Shown here piece by piece: positions 37,398 through 46,125 of a DNA stretch of 64,000 nt; position 1 is the first letter of the stretch; every line of letters starts with the position of its first letter. A program made the position numbers and the translations under genes. The notes below the pieces were generated by a model. That model did not search any database. It was not told the origin of the DNA and was given only the letters and a program-made list of their open reading frames with translations. The stretch comes from Acetonema longum DSM 6540 (GTDB lineage: Bacteria; Bacillota; Negativicutes; Sporomusales; Acetonemataceae). The stretch spans positions 1 through 64,000 of the forward strand of contig NZ_AFGF01000144.1 of NCBI RefSeq assembly GCF_000219125.1. The letters are read 5' to 3'.

Positions 37398-38342
37398 ATG
37401 ATGAGACTTTGTTTTGTTACGGATGGTTTGGGATATATGCCCTTTGAAGAGATGCTGGATACGGCCGCAATTTTGGGCTTTGAATCTTTAGAACTGGCCT
37501 GTGGCAATTGGTCTAAGGCGCCGCATGTCGATCTAAATGGACTGCTTGAGAGTGGGCGCAGCAGAGAGAAATTTGTAAAAGAAATAAAAAGCAGAGGACT
37601 TGAAATTGAGGCCCTAAACTGTTCCGGTAATCAACTGGCGCCAAATGAAGAAGGTAAAGCGCATCAAGAGATAGTAGAAAAAACATTTCGGCTGGCAGAG
37701 CTTTTAGGAATAAAAACTATTGTAATGATGTCCGGACTTCCCGGCGGCAGTCCGACGGACATAACTCCTAACTGGATTATAACAAGCTGGCCTCCTATTA
37801 CTACCAAAATTCTAAATTGGCAATGGAATGAAGTAGCATTTCCCTACTGGCAGAAGACAGTAAAACTTGCCCAAGAACGTGGTATTGAAAAAATTGCTTT
37901 GGAAAACCACGGGTGCCAGTTAGTTTATAATCCGGAAACTTTGTTTACATTAAGAAACCATGTTGGCGCAACCATTGGCATGAATCTGGACCCCAGCCAT
38001 TTATTATGGATGGGCGGGGACCCGATAGCAGCTTTACGATTTTTGGGAGATGCAGTGTATCACATTCATGCCAAAGATGTACGGATTGAAAACGGATTGA
38101 TTGACAAAAACGGCGTGCTTGACACAAAAGCCATCGAATGTTTTTCCCAGCGTTCCTGGAATTATGTAGCACTGGGGCATGGGCGCGACCTGCGGTGGTG
38201 GAAGGAACTCTTCTCGGTTGCCAGCATGATAGGCTATAAAGGCCCTGTAAGCCTGGAGATGGAAGACCTGACCATGGACCCGCTGACCGGAGTTAAGAAA
38301 TCTATGAAAGTATTAAAGGAAGCTCTGCCCAGAGATCTATAG
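37398..38342 (+). CDS. Sugar phosphate isomerase/epimerase-like TIM barrel
   Basis: A 314-residue xylose-isomerase-like protein. Metal-site segments are ALENHGCQ (Glu), LDPSHLLWMG (Asp/His), YHIHAKDVR (His) and VSLEMEDL (Glu). ATG 37398 follows AAGGAG by 5 bases; an ATG one codon later is equally possible. It starts 17 bases after the SDR gene and precedes two further barrels, suggesting that keto-inositols are interconverted here. Which isomer it handles is unknown. Confidence 0.8.
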   Translation: MMRLCFVTDGLGYMPFEEMLDTAAILGFESLELACGNWSKAPHVDLNGLLESGRSREKFVKEIKSRGLEIEALNCSGNQLAPNEEGKAHQEIVEKTFRLAELLGIKTIVMMSGLPGGSPTDITPNWIITSWPPITTKILNWQWNEVAFPYWQKTVKLAQERGIEKIALENHGCQLVYNPETLFTLRNHVGATIGMNLDPSHLLWMGGDPIAALRFLGDAVYHIHAKDVRIENGLIDKNGVLDTKAIECFSQRSWNYVALGHGRDLRWWKELFSVASMIGYKGPVSLEMEDLTMDPLTGVKKSMKVLKEALPRDL

Positions 38343-38404
38343 CATAATTAGAGGACTAAAAACCATTCCATGCTAGAATTTTAGCAAGGGAGTTGATTTT
38401 TTCC

Positions 38405-39184
38405 ATGAAGAAATCAGTATGTATTGAGACAATTTTTACTGAAGCTCCTTTGGCAGAAAGATTTGCATTAGTAAAGGAAGCGGGCTTTGACTATGTTGAG
38501 TTTTGGACCTGGAAGGATAAGGATATCACCACGATAAAAGAGCTATGCCTGCAATATAGTCTCAAGGTAGCCAGTTTTTCCGGTGATCAGGATTATTCTC
38601 TAATCAACCCGGATGAAAGTGAAAAATATATATCCTTTGTCAAGGAATCGATAAAAACGGCCCAATATTTAAACTGCAAAAACCTGGTGATCCACTCGAA
38701 TGCGCTGGGAGAGGGCGGTGTGGTTTTAAACGGTTATCCTGAAATACCTGATTCTAAAAAATTTGCAACAATCTTTAAGGTGCTGAAGGACTTAGCTCCT
38801 ATAGCGGAAAGGGAAAAAGTCACACTGGTGTTAGAGGCGCTGAATTCAAAGCTCGATCATGCCGGTAATTTTTTAAATAATACCATAGATCCGGCCAGTC
38901 TTATAAAATTAGTAAACTCACCGTACATAAAGGTATTATACGACGTATATCATATGCAGATCATGGAAGGCAATATTATTGATACATTAAAGAGATACCT
39001 TGATGTTATTGGCTATATTCATATAGCGGATGTGCCGGGCAGACATGAACCAGGTACCGGGGAAATTAATTATGTAAATGTAATGGATGCACTAAAAGCG
39101 CTAAAATATGATAAAGTAGCAGGCTATGAATTGTTTCCTTTAAAAAGCTCCAAGGAAGCGATTAACGCTATAAAGAGCCTTTAG
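38405..39184 (+). CDS. Hydroxypyruvate isomerase-like TIM barrel
   Basis: A 259-residue protein with the IADVPGRHEPGTGEINY motif of the hydroxypyruvate isomerase group, plus VLEALNSK, LYDVYHMQIMEGN and GYELFPLK for metal binding. ATG 38405 is used; AAGGGAG lies 12 bases away and a TTG between them sits too close to it. In this locus it may isomerise a keto-cyclitol or a ring-cleavage by-product instead of hydroxypyruvate. Confidence 0.8.
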   Translation: MKKSVCIETIFTEAPLAERFALVKEAGFDYVEFWTWKDKDITTIKELCLQYSLKVASFSGDQDYSLINPDESEKYISFVKESIKTAQYLNCKNLVIHSNALGEGGVVLNGYPEIPDSKKFATIFKVLKDLAPIAEREKVTLVLEALNSKLDHAGNFLNNTIDPASLIKLVNSPYIKVLYDVYHMQIMEGNIIDTLKRYLDVIGYIHIADVPGRHEPGTGEINYVNVMDALKALKYDKVAGYELFPLKSSKEAINAIKSL

Positions 39185-39257
39185 AACCCCTCGCGGAGTA
39201 ACGCCGTGGCTGTCATATTCGGCGAGATGAAAAAGGAAAATTGTTGGGGGAGTTAGC

Positions 39258-40094
39258 ATGAAAATTTGCTTTAACCAGGCAACGACAATGAAAAAATCAA
39301 CCTTGGAAAAAGATTTGGAACTATGCGAGAAATATGGCTATGACCTGATTGAAATCCGGCTGGATCAATTAGAAAACTATCTCAAAAGGCATACTGTTGA
39401 TGAACTGGCGGCATTTTTCCACAAAAGCAAGATTAAGCCCTATGCTTTTAATGCCTTGGAATTTATCACCTTCCGTGATGCTGCGGGCTATCAGGAGATT
39501 AAAAAAAATCTCAGATTCCTCTGTGAAACCGGGGAAAAGATTCATTGCAAGAAGATCGTAGTCGTTCCCACCTTTGACGTAGGAAATTATACGAAAGACC
39601 GGATTAAAGAAGAATCCATGAGAGCCCTCAACGATTTGGCCGATTTTGCGGAACAATATGGCGTAAAACTGGCTTATGAATTTGTGGGCTATCCCAATTG
39701 CTCGGTAAATACCTTTGGTCAGACTTATGATATTATTAAAACGTTAAACCGGGACAGTGTCGGCATGGTTCTGGATTGTTTCCATTTTCATGCGATGGGT
39801 TCCAAAATCGAAGATCTGCAACAAGCTGATGGCCAAAAAATCTTCATTTTCCATATTGATGATGCCGAAGATTTACCTGTCGGCGCCTTGCGTGACAGCA
39901 ACAGGCTGTGGCCGGGCGAGGGAGCAGTTGATTTAAATGCCGTTCTGGGTACACTCAAAAAAATTGGCTACAGTGAAATGGTTTCGGTTGAATTGTTCCG
40001 GCCGGAGTATTGGGATTGGGATATTGAGCAAACGATTAAAGTGGGAAAAGAGAAAACGGAATCAGTTGTCGGCAAGTATTTTGCTATCGGATAA
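39258..40094 (+). CDS. iolI: Inosose isomerase (2-keto-myo-inositol isomerase)
   Basis: A 278-residue TIM barrel, the same length as Bacillus IolI and strongly similar by eye: MKICFNQATTMKKSTLEKDL, AYEFVGYPNCSVNTFGQ, LDCFHFHAMGS, IFHIDDAEDLPVG, RLWPGEGAVDL and SVELFRPEYWDWDIE. IolI interconverts 2-keto-myo-inositol and 1-keto-D-chiro-inositol, letting chiro-inositol enter the pathway. That is the isomer released from pinitol, which supports the methylinositol reading of the locus. ATG with GGGGGAG upstream. Confidence 0.92.
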   Translation: MKICFNQATTMKKSTLEKDLELCEKYGYDLIEIRLDQLENYLKRHTVDELAAFFHKSKIKPYAFNALEFITFRDAAGYQEIKKNLRFLCETGEKIHCKKIVVVPTFDVGNYTKDRIKEESMRALNDLADFAEQYGVKLAYEFVGYPNCSVNTFGQTYDIIKTLNRDSVGMVLDCFHFHAMGSKIEDLQQADGQKIFIFHIDDAEDLPVGALRDSNRLWPGEGAVDLNAVLGTLKKIGYSEMVSVELFRPEYWDWDIEQTIKVGKEKTESVVGKYFAIG

Positions 40095-40110
40095 CAAATT
40101 GGCGAGTAAT

Positions 40111-40809
40111 TTGCTGAGAGTCAAATTGATCGGCTGCCCTTCCACGCAAAAAGAAGTAGAGTCTCTGGGGTTAACCGGCGGGATGGATTGTGAGTATCTG
40201 GATTTTTCCTATCATGCCGCCCCGGATCAATTACAGAAAGAGCTGCAGAAAAAGATCGACAACAGCCAGGACTACAGCGCGATTGTTCTGACCTATGGCC
40301 GGTGTTCCAAAGCAACCGCCGGCCTGGTGTCGCCTAAGGCGCCGATCGTCTTGCCGCGGGTCCATGACTGCTTCGAACTGCTTTTAGGATGCGGCGAGAA
40401 GCGGCGAATGCTGGCTGACAGAAATCCGGCGGCCTATTATTTTAGCGCGGGATGGCTGGATTATGGCCGGAGCCCTTATGCGGAGTACCGGGAATATGTA
40501 GAAAGGTATGGAGAAGAGGAAGCCCGCTATCTAATAGAAGCGCTTTATGGAAAATACTGCGAAGCTATCTTTGTCAAAACCTGTCTGCAGGAAGACACGG
40601 AAAAATACCGCGTAAAGCTTAAGGAAATCGCAGCATTCTTTTGCTGGGCAGTCGGCGAAGTGGAAGGCGACCTGTCATTATTGCGTGCGCTTGTTACCGG
40701 TACGCGCTTGCGGGATGACGTGATTCATATTCCTCCGGGGAAACCTGTATGCTGGGAGAGCTTAGATGAAAGACAGTGCACAGGGGAAGGAGGGGGAAGC
40801 AATGAATAG
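40111..40809 (+). CDS. DUF1638 protein, second copy
   Basis: A 232-residue DUF1638 member: LRVKLIGCPSTQKEV aligned with the start of the 16383 protein, LTYGRCSKAT, LPRVHDCFELLLGCGEKRR and YYFSAGWLDYGRSPYAEY. The TTG at 40111 is chosen because it aligns with the paralogue's first residue and GGCGAG precedes it; TTG 40099 is an alternative, and longer readings overlap iolI. It overlaps the activator gene by 8 bases. In both clusters DUF1638 and the activator are neighbours. Confidence 0.8.
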   Translation: MLRVKLIGCPSTQKEVESLGLTGGMDCEYLDFSYHAAPDQLQKELQKKIDNSQDYSAIVLTYGRCSKATAGLVSPKAPIVLPRVHDCFELLLGCGEKRRMLADRNPAAYYFSAGWLDYGRSPYAEYREYVERYGEEEARYLIEALYGKYCEAIFVKTCLQEDTEKYRVKLKEIAAFFCWAVGEVEGDLSLLRALVTGTRLRDDVIHIPPGKPVCWESLDERQCTGEGGGSNE

Positions 40810-42616
40810 GGTTGTTTTAACGATAATGCCGCAAGGACGGGCACTGAAGGCAGAGCCTGGGACGGGACTGCTGGAAAACCTGCGGGCGATTTTAGGAGAA
40901 GATTTTGAATCGCCCTGCGGGGGTGCCGGCTTGTGCGGCAAATGCCAGGTTATGATCCAATGCGGTGAAATATGGGTATCAGCGCTGGCCTGTCAAACCC
41001 GGGTTGACCGGAATATGACGGTGCTCCTGCCGGATGGTTCTTTAGGACAAGAGCAGATATTGCGGCAAGGGGCGGTCAGTGAAAAATACGCACTGGAACC
41101 GACAATACGGAAAATGCTGCTCGATACTGTTAACAGGAGCAAAGCGGGAGACGGATATCGAAGCCAAATGGACTGGCTTGTCGACCAGGTCGGGAAAGTG
41201 GGACGGGAGAAGGAGTGTGACCCGGGACTGGCCCGGCAGTTAGCTGATTTGCTGCAAAGCGGCAGTGCATTCATTACCGCGGTAGTCTACAATGATCAAA
41301 TCGTGTCGCTGGAGCCGGGAGATACAAGAGAAATACTTTTCGGCATGGCGTTTGACATTGGGACTACCACCCTTGTCGGATACTTGCTGAATCTAAACAC
41401 GGGGACGCGTATTGCAACGGTATCCGCCATGAATCCGCAACGGACCTATGGGGCGGATGTCATATCCCGGGTGAATCACACGAATACTTTGCCTGACGGG
41501 CTGGAGCAACTGACCAAAGCAATCCGTGGGGGCGTTGAACGACTGATTGACCAGGCGGCAGAGATGGCGGGCCTAAGACGCACAGATATCTATGAACTGG
41601 TGTTTGTCGGCAATACCTGCATGAACCACCTGTTTTTAGGAATTCATCCCGCCGGGCTGGGACAGGCTCCCTATAAGCCGGTTTTGAGAGCCCCGGTCTG
41701 CTGTCTAGCCAGTTCGCTTGGCTTGACAATCAATTCGGCCGGGTTTGTCTATTGGCTGCCTAATGTATCGGGATTTATCGGTTCAGATACCATTGGCGCG
41801 TTGCTGTCTAATCCTGTAGACCAGGATGAAACAGCTCGGCTGGTAGTGGATATCGGGACCAACGGGGAAATGGCTATAGGGGTTGGCGGGCAAATATGGG
41901 CATGCTCTACCTCTGCCGGGCCGGCATTTGAGGGAGCCTGCATTAAGAATGGCATGCGCGCAATGCCCGGAGCTATTGATGCGGTACAGGTTGTCGGTGA
42001 AGACATAAACTATCATATTATCGGTAGTTATGAGCCGAAAGGGCTGTGCGGCTCGGGTCTGGTGGATGCAGTTGCGGGGTTTTTAAAAACCGGCGTTATC
42101 GACATAACCGGCAGATTTCAATCAGATAATTTAACTTCGTGGCCTGAAACCCTTAAAGAGCGAGTTGTTCCATGGCAAGGCAGCCACGCCTTTATTCTTG
42201 CCTTGCAAGAAGGTAAAGGGGAACCGATTATGATCACCCAGAAGGACATTCGTCAGGTCCAGCTCGCCAAAGGAGCTATAGCGGCCGGTATAGAGATAAT
42301 TGTTAAAGAAGCCGGACTTCGCCTGGAAGAGATCGGTGAACTCTACGTGGCCGGCGCTTTCGGCAACTACCTTGATAAACACAATATGTGCGCCATCGGG
42401 TTGTTGCCCCTTGCGCTGGAAAACGCAATCATTCCCGTTGGCAATGCTGCCGGAGAGGGCGCCGTACTGGCGCTGCTTTCAGCGTCAGCCCGCCACGAAG
42501 CCTTCAATATAGCTGGACGGGTGCGTTACATAGAACTGGCTGGGCGGTCGGATTTTCAGGATATATTTGTGGAGGCAATGACCTTTCCGGCATCAATGTC
42601 TTTCGACCTCCTATAG
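40802..42616 (+). CDS. Corrinoid activation protein of the inositol locus
   Basis: A 604-residue ferredoxin plus ASKHA protein like that at 14536. The 2Fe-2S ligands are C39, C45, C48 and C64 (SPCGGAGLCGKCQ ... LACQT). ASKHA motifs are MAFDIGTTTLVGYLL, VDIGTNGEMAIG, AFEGACIKNGMRA, GLCGSGLVDA, AGAFGNYLD and PVGNAAGEGA. It re-reduces the corrinoid protein of this locus at the expense of ATP. ATG 40802 has AAGGAGGGGG upstream. Last gene of the unit; the hairpin repeat follows 6 bases later. Confidence 0.92.
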   Translation: MNRVVLTIMPQGRALKAEPGTGLLENLRAILGEDFESPCGGAGLCGKCQVMIQCGEIWVSALACQTRVDRNMTVLLPDGSLGQEQILRQGAVSEKYALEPTIRKMLLDTVNRSKAGDGYRSQMDWLVDQVGKVGREKECDPGLARQLADLLQSGSAFITAVVYNDQIVSLEPGDTREILFGMAFDIGTTTLVGYLLNLNTGTRIATVSAMNPQRTYGADVISRVNHTNTLPDGLEQLTKAIRGGVERLIDQAAEMAGLRRTDIYELVFVGNTCMNHLFLGIHPAGLGQAPYKPVLRAPVCCLASSLGLTINSAGFVYWLPNVSGFIGSDTIGALLSNPVDQDETARLVVDIGTNGEMAIGVGGQIWACSTSAGPAFEGACIKNGMRAMPGAIDAVQVVGEDINYHIIGSYEPKGLCGSGLVDAVAGFLKTGVIDITGRFQSDNLTSWPETLKERVVPWQGSHAFILALQEGKGEPIMITQKDIRQVQLAKGAIAAGIEIIVKEAGLRLEEIGELYVAGAFGNYLDKHNMCAIGLLPLALENAIIPVGNAAGEGAVLALLSASARHEAFNIAGRVRYIELAGRSDFQDIFVEAMTFPASMSFDLL

Positions 42617-42621
42617 TATGC

Positions 42622-42705
42622 GGCAAAAACGCGCATCAGGGGCTCCCTGCAGAGTTTTCAGGTGAGCCCCTGATGCATTTTTTCAGTTTAGAATCATTAT
42701 GATCC
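42622..42705 (+). repeat. Dispersed hairpin repeat, copy 2 (terminator of the inositol/O-demethylase unit)
   Basis: A diverged copy of the element at 22588. Arms GCATCAGGGGCTC (42633-42645) and GAGCCCCTGATGC (42664-42676) pair perfectly and extend by CCTG/CAGG with one bulged base; TTTTTT follows. The outer match (GGCAAAAA and GAATCATTATGATCC) shows common origin, so these are not two independent terminators. It ends the unit that finishes with the activator gene. Confidence 0.72.
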
Positions 42706-42734
42706 GGGAATAATCATCTATTCGGCTGTGATTC

Positions 42735-43892
42735 TCACAGATATAGCGCCTCATCGGCCATGCCGGCTGTGTTCCGGAGGATCCTGTCGGCAGCAGCCGG
42801 GCAGGCATGGCGGAATTTGGGAAAAGCCAGGCTGGATAGCACCAGGATCTCTGCATCCGTAGCAGCGGTAATGTCTGCAGCCTGTTTGGGATGCTCCACC
42901 AATCCGTTGGCGCCGAATTCCCGGCCGGGCAAAATACGCAGTTTATTTCGCAATGAGCAGGGCGGTTCCAGTTCTCCGGAAATTAAAATGTTCAGATCGT
43001 AGCTTGAGATGCCGGAGGTTACGACCTGATCACCCGCCCGGCATTGCACCACGATGCCGCAGCAATGCAAGAACTTTCGCGCTTCTTCCGCCGATAGTCC
43101 ATATAGTATCGGCATCACCCGTTCAGGGGTATGCGCCAGCCGCTGTTGCAAAAAAGCCCATAGTTCTTCTTCGCCAATAAGCTGGCTGTTCAATATAGTA
43201 GAATTTTCTGTGAATTCGGAGTAGAACCAATCGACAATAGCTCTGTTTTGCAACTTCCTTTTTCTAGCCAGGCGAAAAAACGGAGAGCGCACCGTTCGTA
43301 AATGTTCTATGTCATCTAATAAAAGAACATAGGGTGCCAGCAAACCGTAGCCGGGATCAATGAAATGCTGACCAACTTGATGAAACCCTAACTGCTCATA
43401 GAAGCGCAGCAAATACAGATTGCACACTCCGAACCCAAACTGAACTTGATCGCAGCACAGTTCATAAACTTTAGCTGAAAGCATAGGAGCTGCAATAGAA
43501 TTACGATATGCTGGCGCTATCAAGAGTTTTGAGCTATAGGCAAATTTTGCTTCGTTATTTTGCCCATAGTATTTTTGGAACCGATCCAGAGAAAGATTTT
43601 TGGCCCAAAAGGCTGGAAAATCTATAAGCCGCCCGATGTTTACTCGTACTGTACCAATAATTTGTTGTCCCGCTTTTGCATATAACAGTACTCCCCACTT
43701 ATCCAAATCATCAAATAGCAGCTTATTGGCATGGTCCATAGCAGGGAACCGTTTGGACATTTCTTCCGCATAAACCTGATAGCGGAAGCGGTAGATTTCC
43801 GTCTTCTCCAGAAAATTGGCAGCCATCCCAATGGTTATATTTTCTCTCTCATCAACCTGGACGTACGTGTTTTCCCGAATAGTCGTCGCCAT
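42735..43892 (-). CDS. GNAT-like acyltransferase fused to a cNMP-binding-like domain (copy 1)
   Basis: A 385-residue protein. Residues about 15-215 resemble the N-acyl amino acid / acyl-homoserine lactone synthase branch of the GNAT fold (EIYRFRYQVYAEEMSKRFP, IIGTVRVNIG, KLLIAPAYRN). Residues about 260-385 form a cyclic-nucleotide-binding-like beta barrel (VQCRAGDQVVTSGISSYDLNILISGE). Its phosphate-binding cassette reads GANGLVEHPKQAAD, so the usual Glu and Arg are missing and cAMP binding is doubtful. Paralogue at 58101. A histidine kinase lies upstream on the same strand. Confidence 0.75.
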   Translation of the reverse strand: MATTIRENTYVQVDERENITIGMAANFLEKTEIYRFRYQVYAEEMSKRFPAMDHANKLLFDDLDKWGVLLYAKAGQQIIGTVRVNIGRLIDFPAFWAKNLSLDRFQKYYGQNNEAKFAYSSKLLIAPAYRNSIAAPMLSAKVYELCCDQVQFGFGVCNLYLLRFYEQLGFHQVGQHFIDPGYGLLAPYVLLLDDIEHLRTVRSPFFRLARKRKLQNRAIVDWFYSEFTENSTILNSQLIGEEELWAFLQQRLAHTPERVMPILYGLSAEEARKFLHCCGIVVQCRAGDQVVTSGISSYDLNILISGELEPPCSLRNKLRILPGREFGANGLVEHPKQAADITAATDAEILVLSSLAFPKFRHACPAAADRILRNTAGMADEALYL

Positions 43893-44021
43893 ACATTTTT
43901 CGCTCCTTTTCCAATTTGATTAGGACATACTCATAACGGCGCATTATGTCTTCTTCATGCTGGTCACCTCCTTATTGTTGAAATACGGACAAATATTGGG
44001 CAATCCTGTAGTTATTTGTAA

Positions 44022-44072
44022 AAAAGAGCCCCTTTCCTTGAGTGTTTTGCACTCAAGGAAAGGGGCTCTTTT
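44022..44072. terminator. Strong hairpin between kinase and acyltransferase (copy 1)
   Basis: A perfect 23-base stem (44022-44044 with 44050-44072) around a 5-base loop; the arms contain GAGCCCCTTTCCTTGAG. On the minus strand it ends in a U-run, just after the kinase stop. A related hairpin lies in the same place in copy 2 (59443). Confidence 0.85.
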
Positions 44073-44091
44073 ATTCCTTACTTACGCTTCA

Positions 44092-45807
44092 TCATCCGAT
44101 CCGGGAGATTCTTCCTACGCCGAAAGACTGAGGCAAGGCGAAATTTTCCTTGGCTGGGGGTTGATTAAAGTACACAAAAAATGTAGTTCCCCGGTCACTC
44201 GTCTTTACCTGAATCGTAGCCTGATGGCGAGTAGCAATTTGGTAACAAATCGGTAACCCTAAGCCCGTACCGTTTTCCTTGGTGGTCAGAAACGGCATAC
44301 CCAGGTTATCAAGAATATGCGACGGTATTCCGGACCCCTGATCGCTTATCGCGAGGGTGACCTGGTTTCCTTCCGAAGATGTGCAGATCGTGAGCTCACC
44401 GCCGGCCGGCATAGCTTCGATCGCATTGCGCACCAGATTGAGCAGCAACTGGCGGATTTCATGTTCATCCAAGTAGAGGGATGATATTTCTCCGAGATCA
44501 AACTTTGTGTATACGTTTGCGGCAGCAGCATTGGCCTGTATCAATGGACTCAGTGTCTGGATAATGGTATTCAGGGAGCAGCGCTTGAGATTGGCCACTT
44601 TATCTTTGGCCAGCATCAGGTATTCGCTGATGATCTCATTCGTCCGGTCCAGTTCCTCGATTAACAGATCATACCGCTCCTTGTACATAAGGCCCTCACG
44701 CGTCATACCCAGCAATTGCAGGTAGCCGCGTACCGTGGTGAGGGGATTGCGAATTTCGTGGGCCACACTGACCGCCATTTGTCCGACCATGTTCATCCGG
44801 TCCATGCGGGCGGCGATTTGCTCTAGTTCCTTGCGGGCCGTGACATCGCGGACAATGCCTTCGATAACCAGGCTGTTTCCTTGAGGATCCTGAATAAGGA
44901 CCCACCTTTGCTCTACCCACACGATGTTCTGATCTTTGCGGATCAGACGAAACGTGAATGGCAAGCTGTTTGCCTTCGCGCAGTCCTTAATATAATTTTT
45001 AAACAGCGGCAAATCATCAGGGTGCACCACCTTCATGAACAGTTTGGGGTCGGCATACCATTCATCAGGGCTGTAGCCTGTCACCGCCAGAATGGCCGGA
45101 CTGATATATTCCAGCTTGACGTAGGGCGACAGCCGGCAGCGGTAAATTACATCCACTGCGTTTTCCGCCAGTAATCGGTATTGAGTTTCTTTACTGAATA
45201 AATCTGCTCTTGTTTTTTCAAAATGCACAATTAAAGTACCTGTAGCGACAGCCAAGCGCAGAATACCACTGGCTAAGTTGATCCATGTAAGGAAGGCAAA
45301 TGAAAAAGGAAGAATGAACGTGAGTATCCCCCATAGCATAAATGCATAGCCTGTGATAAGTCTGCCAACTCCCGGAAGATTCAGCCGGCGCAAAAAGAAG
45401 CCGGCTGTCCACAGTAGCGTTATGCTGGCAAACCAAGCGGGCGGTAAGATTTTATAGACCCCAGGCAAATCCAACAGTATAACTGCTATACTTATTAACG
45501 CAATACCGATTGAGCTGTATAGCCAGTTTTTGTTTGTGGGCTTGTTGGCGAAGAGACAGATTCCCCATACAAATACTACTCCGCAGCCAATGAATAGTAA
45601 TTGATATATAATAAAGCCGAATGCATGCTGCTTCCAGGGGAATATTCCAAAATCAAAAAAAATATTGCGTAAAGAAAGGATAAACCAGGCTAGCGCCCAG
45701 ATGCCAATATAGCGTTCGCGGTATATCGTATATAAATAGATATAAACAAGTATAGGCGAAAGTGTTCCTGCCATTGCACCAATCGCGGATAGCAACGCGT
45801 AATCCAT
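44092..45807 (-). CDS. Multi-pass membrane PAS histidine kinase (copy 1)
   Basis: A 571-residue kinase. About seven membrane segments fill residues 1-200, followed by a PAS domain (RLLAENAVDVIYRCR ... GYSPDEWYADP ... IVRDVTARKELEQ), the H-box SVAHEIRNPLTTVRGY, N-box NLVRNAIEAM, G1 DQGSGI and G2 GTGLGLP. This matches orphan sporulation-type kinases (KinA/KinB-like). The ATG at 45807 is preferred as it aligns with the paralogue at 61183; a GTG two codons upstream is possible. No response regulator is paired with it in the same direction. Confidence 0.88.
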   Translation of the reverse strand: MDYALLSAIGAMAGTLSPILVYIYLYTIYRERYIGIWALAWFILSLRNIFFDFGIFPWKQHAFGFIIYQLLFIGCGVVFVWGICLFANKPTNKNWLYSSIGIALISIAVILLDLPGVYKILPPAWFASITLLWTAGFFLRRLNLPGVGRLITGYAFMLWGILTFILPFSFAFLTWINLASGILRLAVATGTLIVHFEKTRADLFSKETQYRLLAENAVDVIYRCRLSPYVKLEYISPAILAVTGYSPDEWYADPKLFMKVVHPDDLPLFKNYIKDCAKANSLPFTFRLIRKDQNIVWVEQRWVLIQDPQGNSLVIEGIVRDVTARKELEQIAARMDRMNMVGQMAVSVAHEIRNPLTTVRGYLQLLGMTREGLMYKERYDLLIEELDRTNEIISEYLMLAKDKVANLKRCSLNTIIQTLSPLIQANAAAANVYTKFDLGEISSLYLDEHEIRQLLLNLVRNAIEAMPAGGELTICTSSEGNQVTLAISDQGSGIPSHILDNLGMPFLTTKENGTGLGLPICYQIATRHQATIQVKTSDRGTTFFVYFNQPPAKENFALPQSFGVGRISRIG

Positions 45808-46125
45808 GATCACTCACACCAATCTAATTATTTACATTTCTAAACATTCTTCCCAATGTAAATATCCTCCTTCTTTTATTTTACATTATTTTCACTCTGT
45901 GGAATTTTGATAGTATTTTTTGACTCATTACAGCAGAATGCTTCAAAAATAATTTATCTTGAAACTGAAGTTTGGTATAGTTAGCTTGCGAATAAAGCAT
46001 TCGCAAAAGGAGGCCTTCTAATACGCTTGATTAAGAATGGTCTTTTAAGAAATCTTTAATATATTTAAGATATAATCAATTTACTAGGGTCTGGACTACG
46101 AACAGGCCATTTGGGGTGATTGGCT
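45808..46125 (+). promoter_or_regulatory. Promoter region of the two-component operon with direct-repeat box
   Basis: A 318-base divergent gap. Near its right end TTTAAG (46044-46049), five bases, TTTAAT (46055-46060), then another TTTAAG (46064-46069) precede TATAAT (46071-46076). Hexamers 11 bases apart are the layout of OmpR/CiaR-type response-regulator boxes, so autoregulation by the next gene is likely. The kinase-proximal half of the gap is A/T-rich with no gene seen. Confidence 0.55.

Noticed and set aside
39937-40110. Upstream extension of the second DUF1638 gene
   Set aside because: It overlaps the well-supported 3' end of iolI and has no counterpart in the DUF1638 paralogue at 16383.
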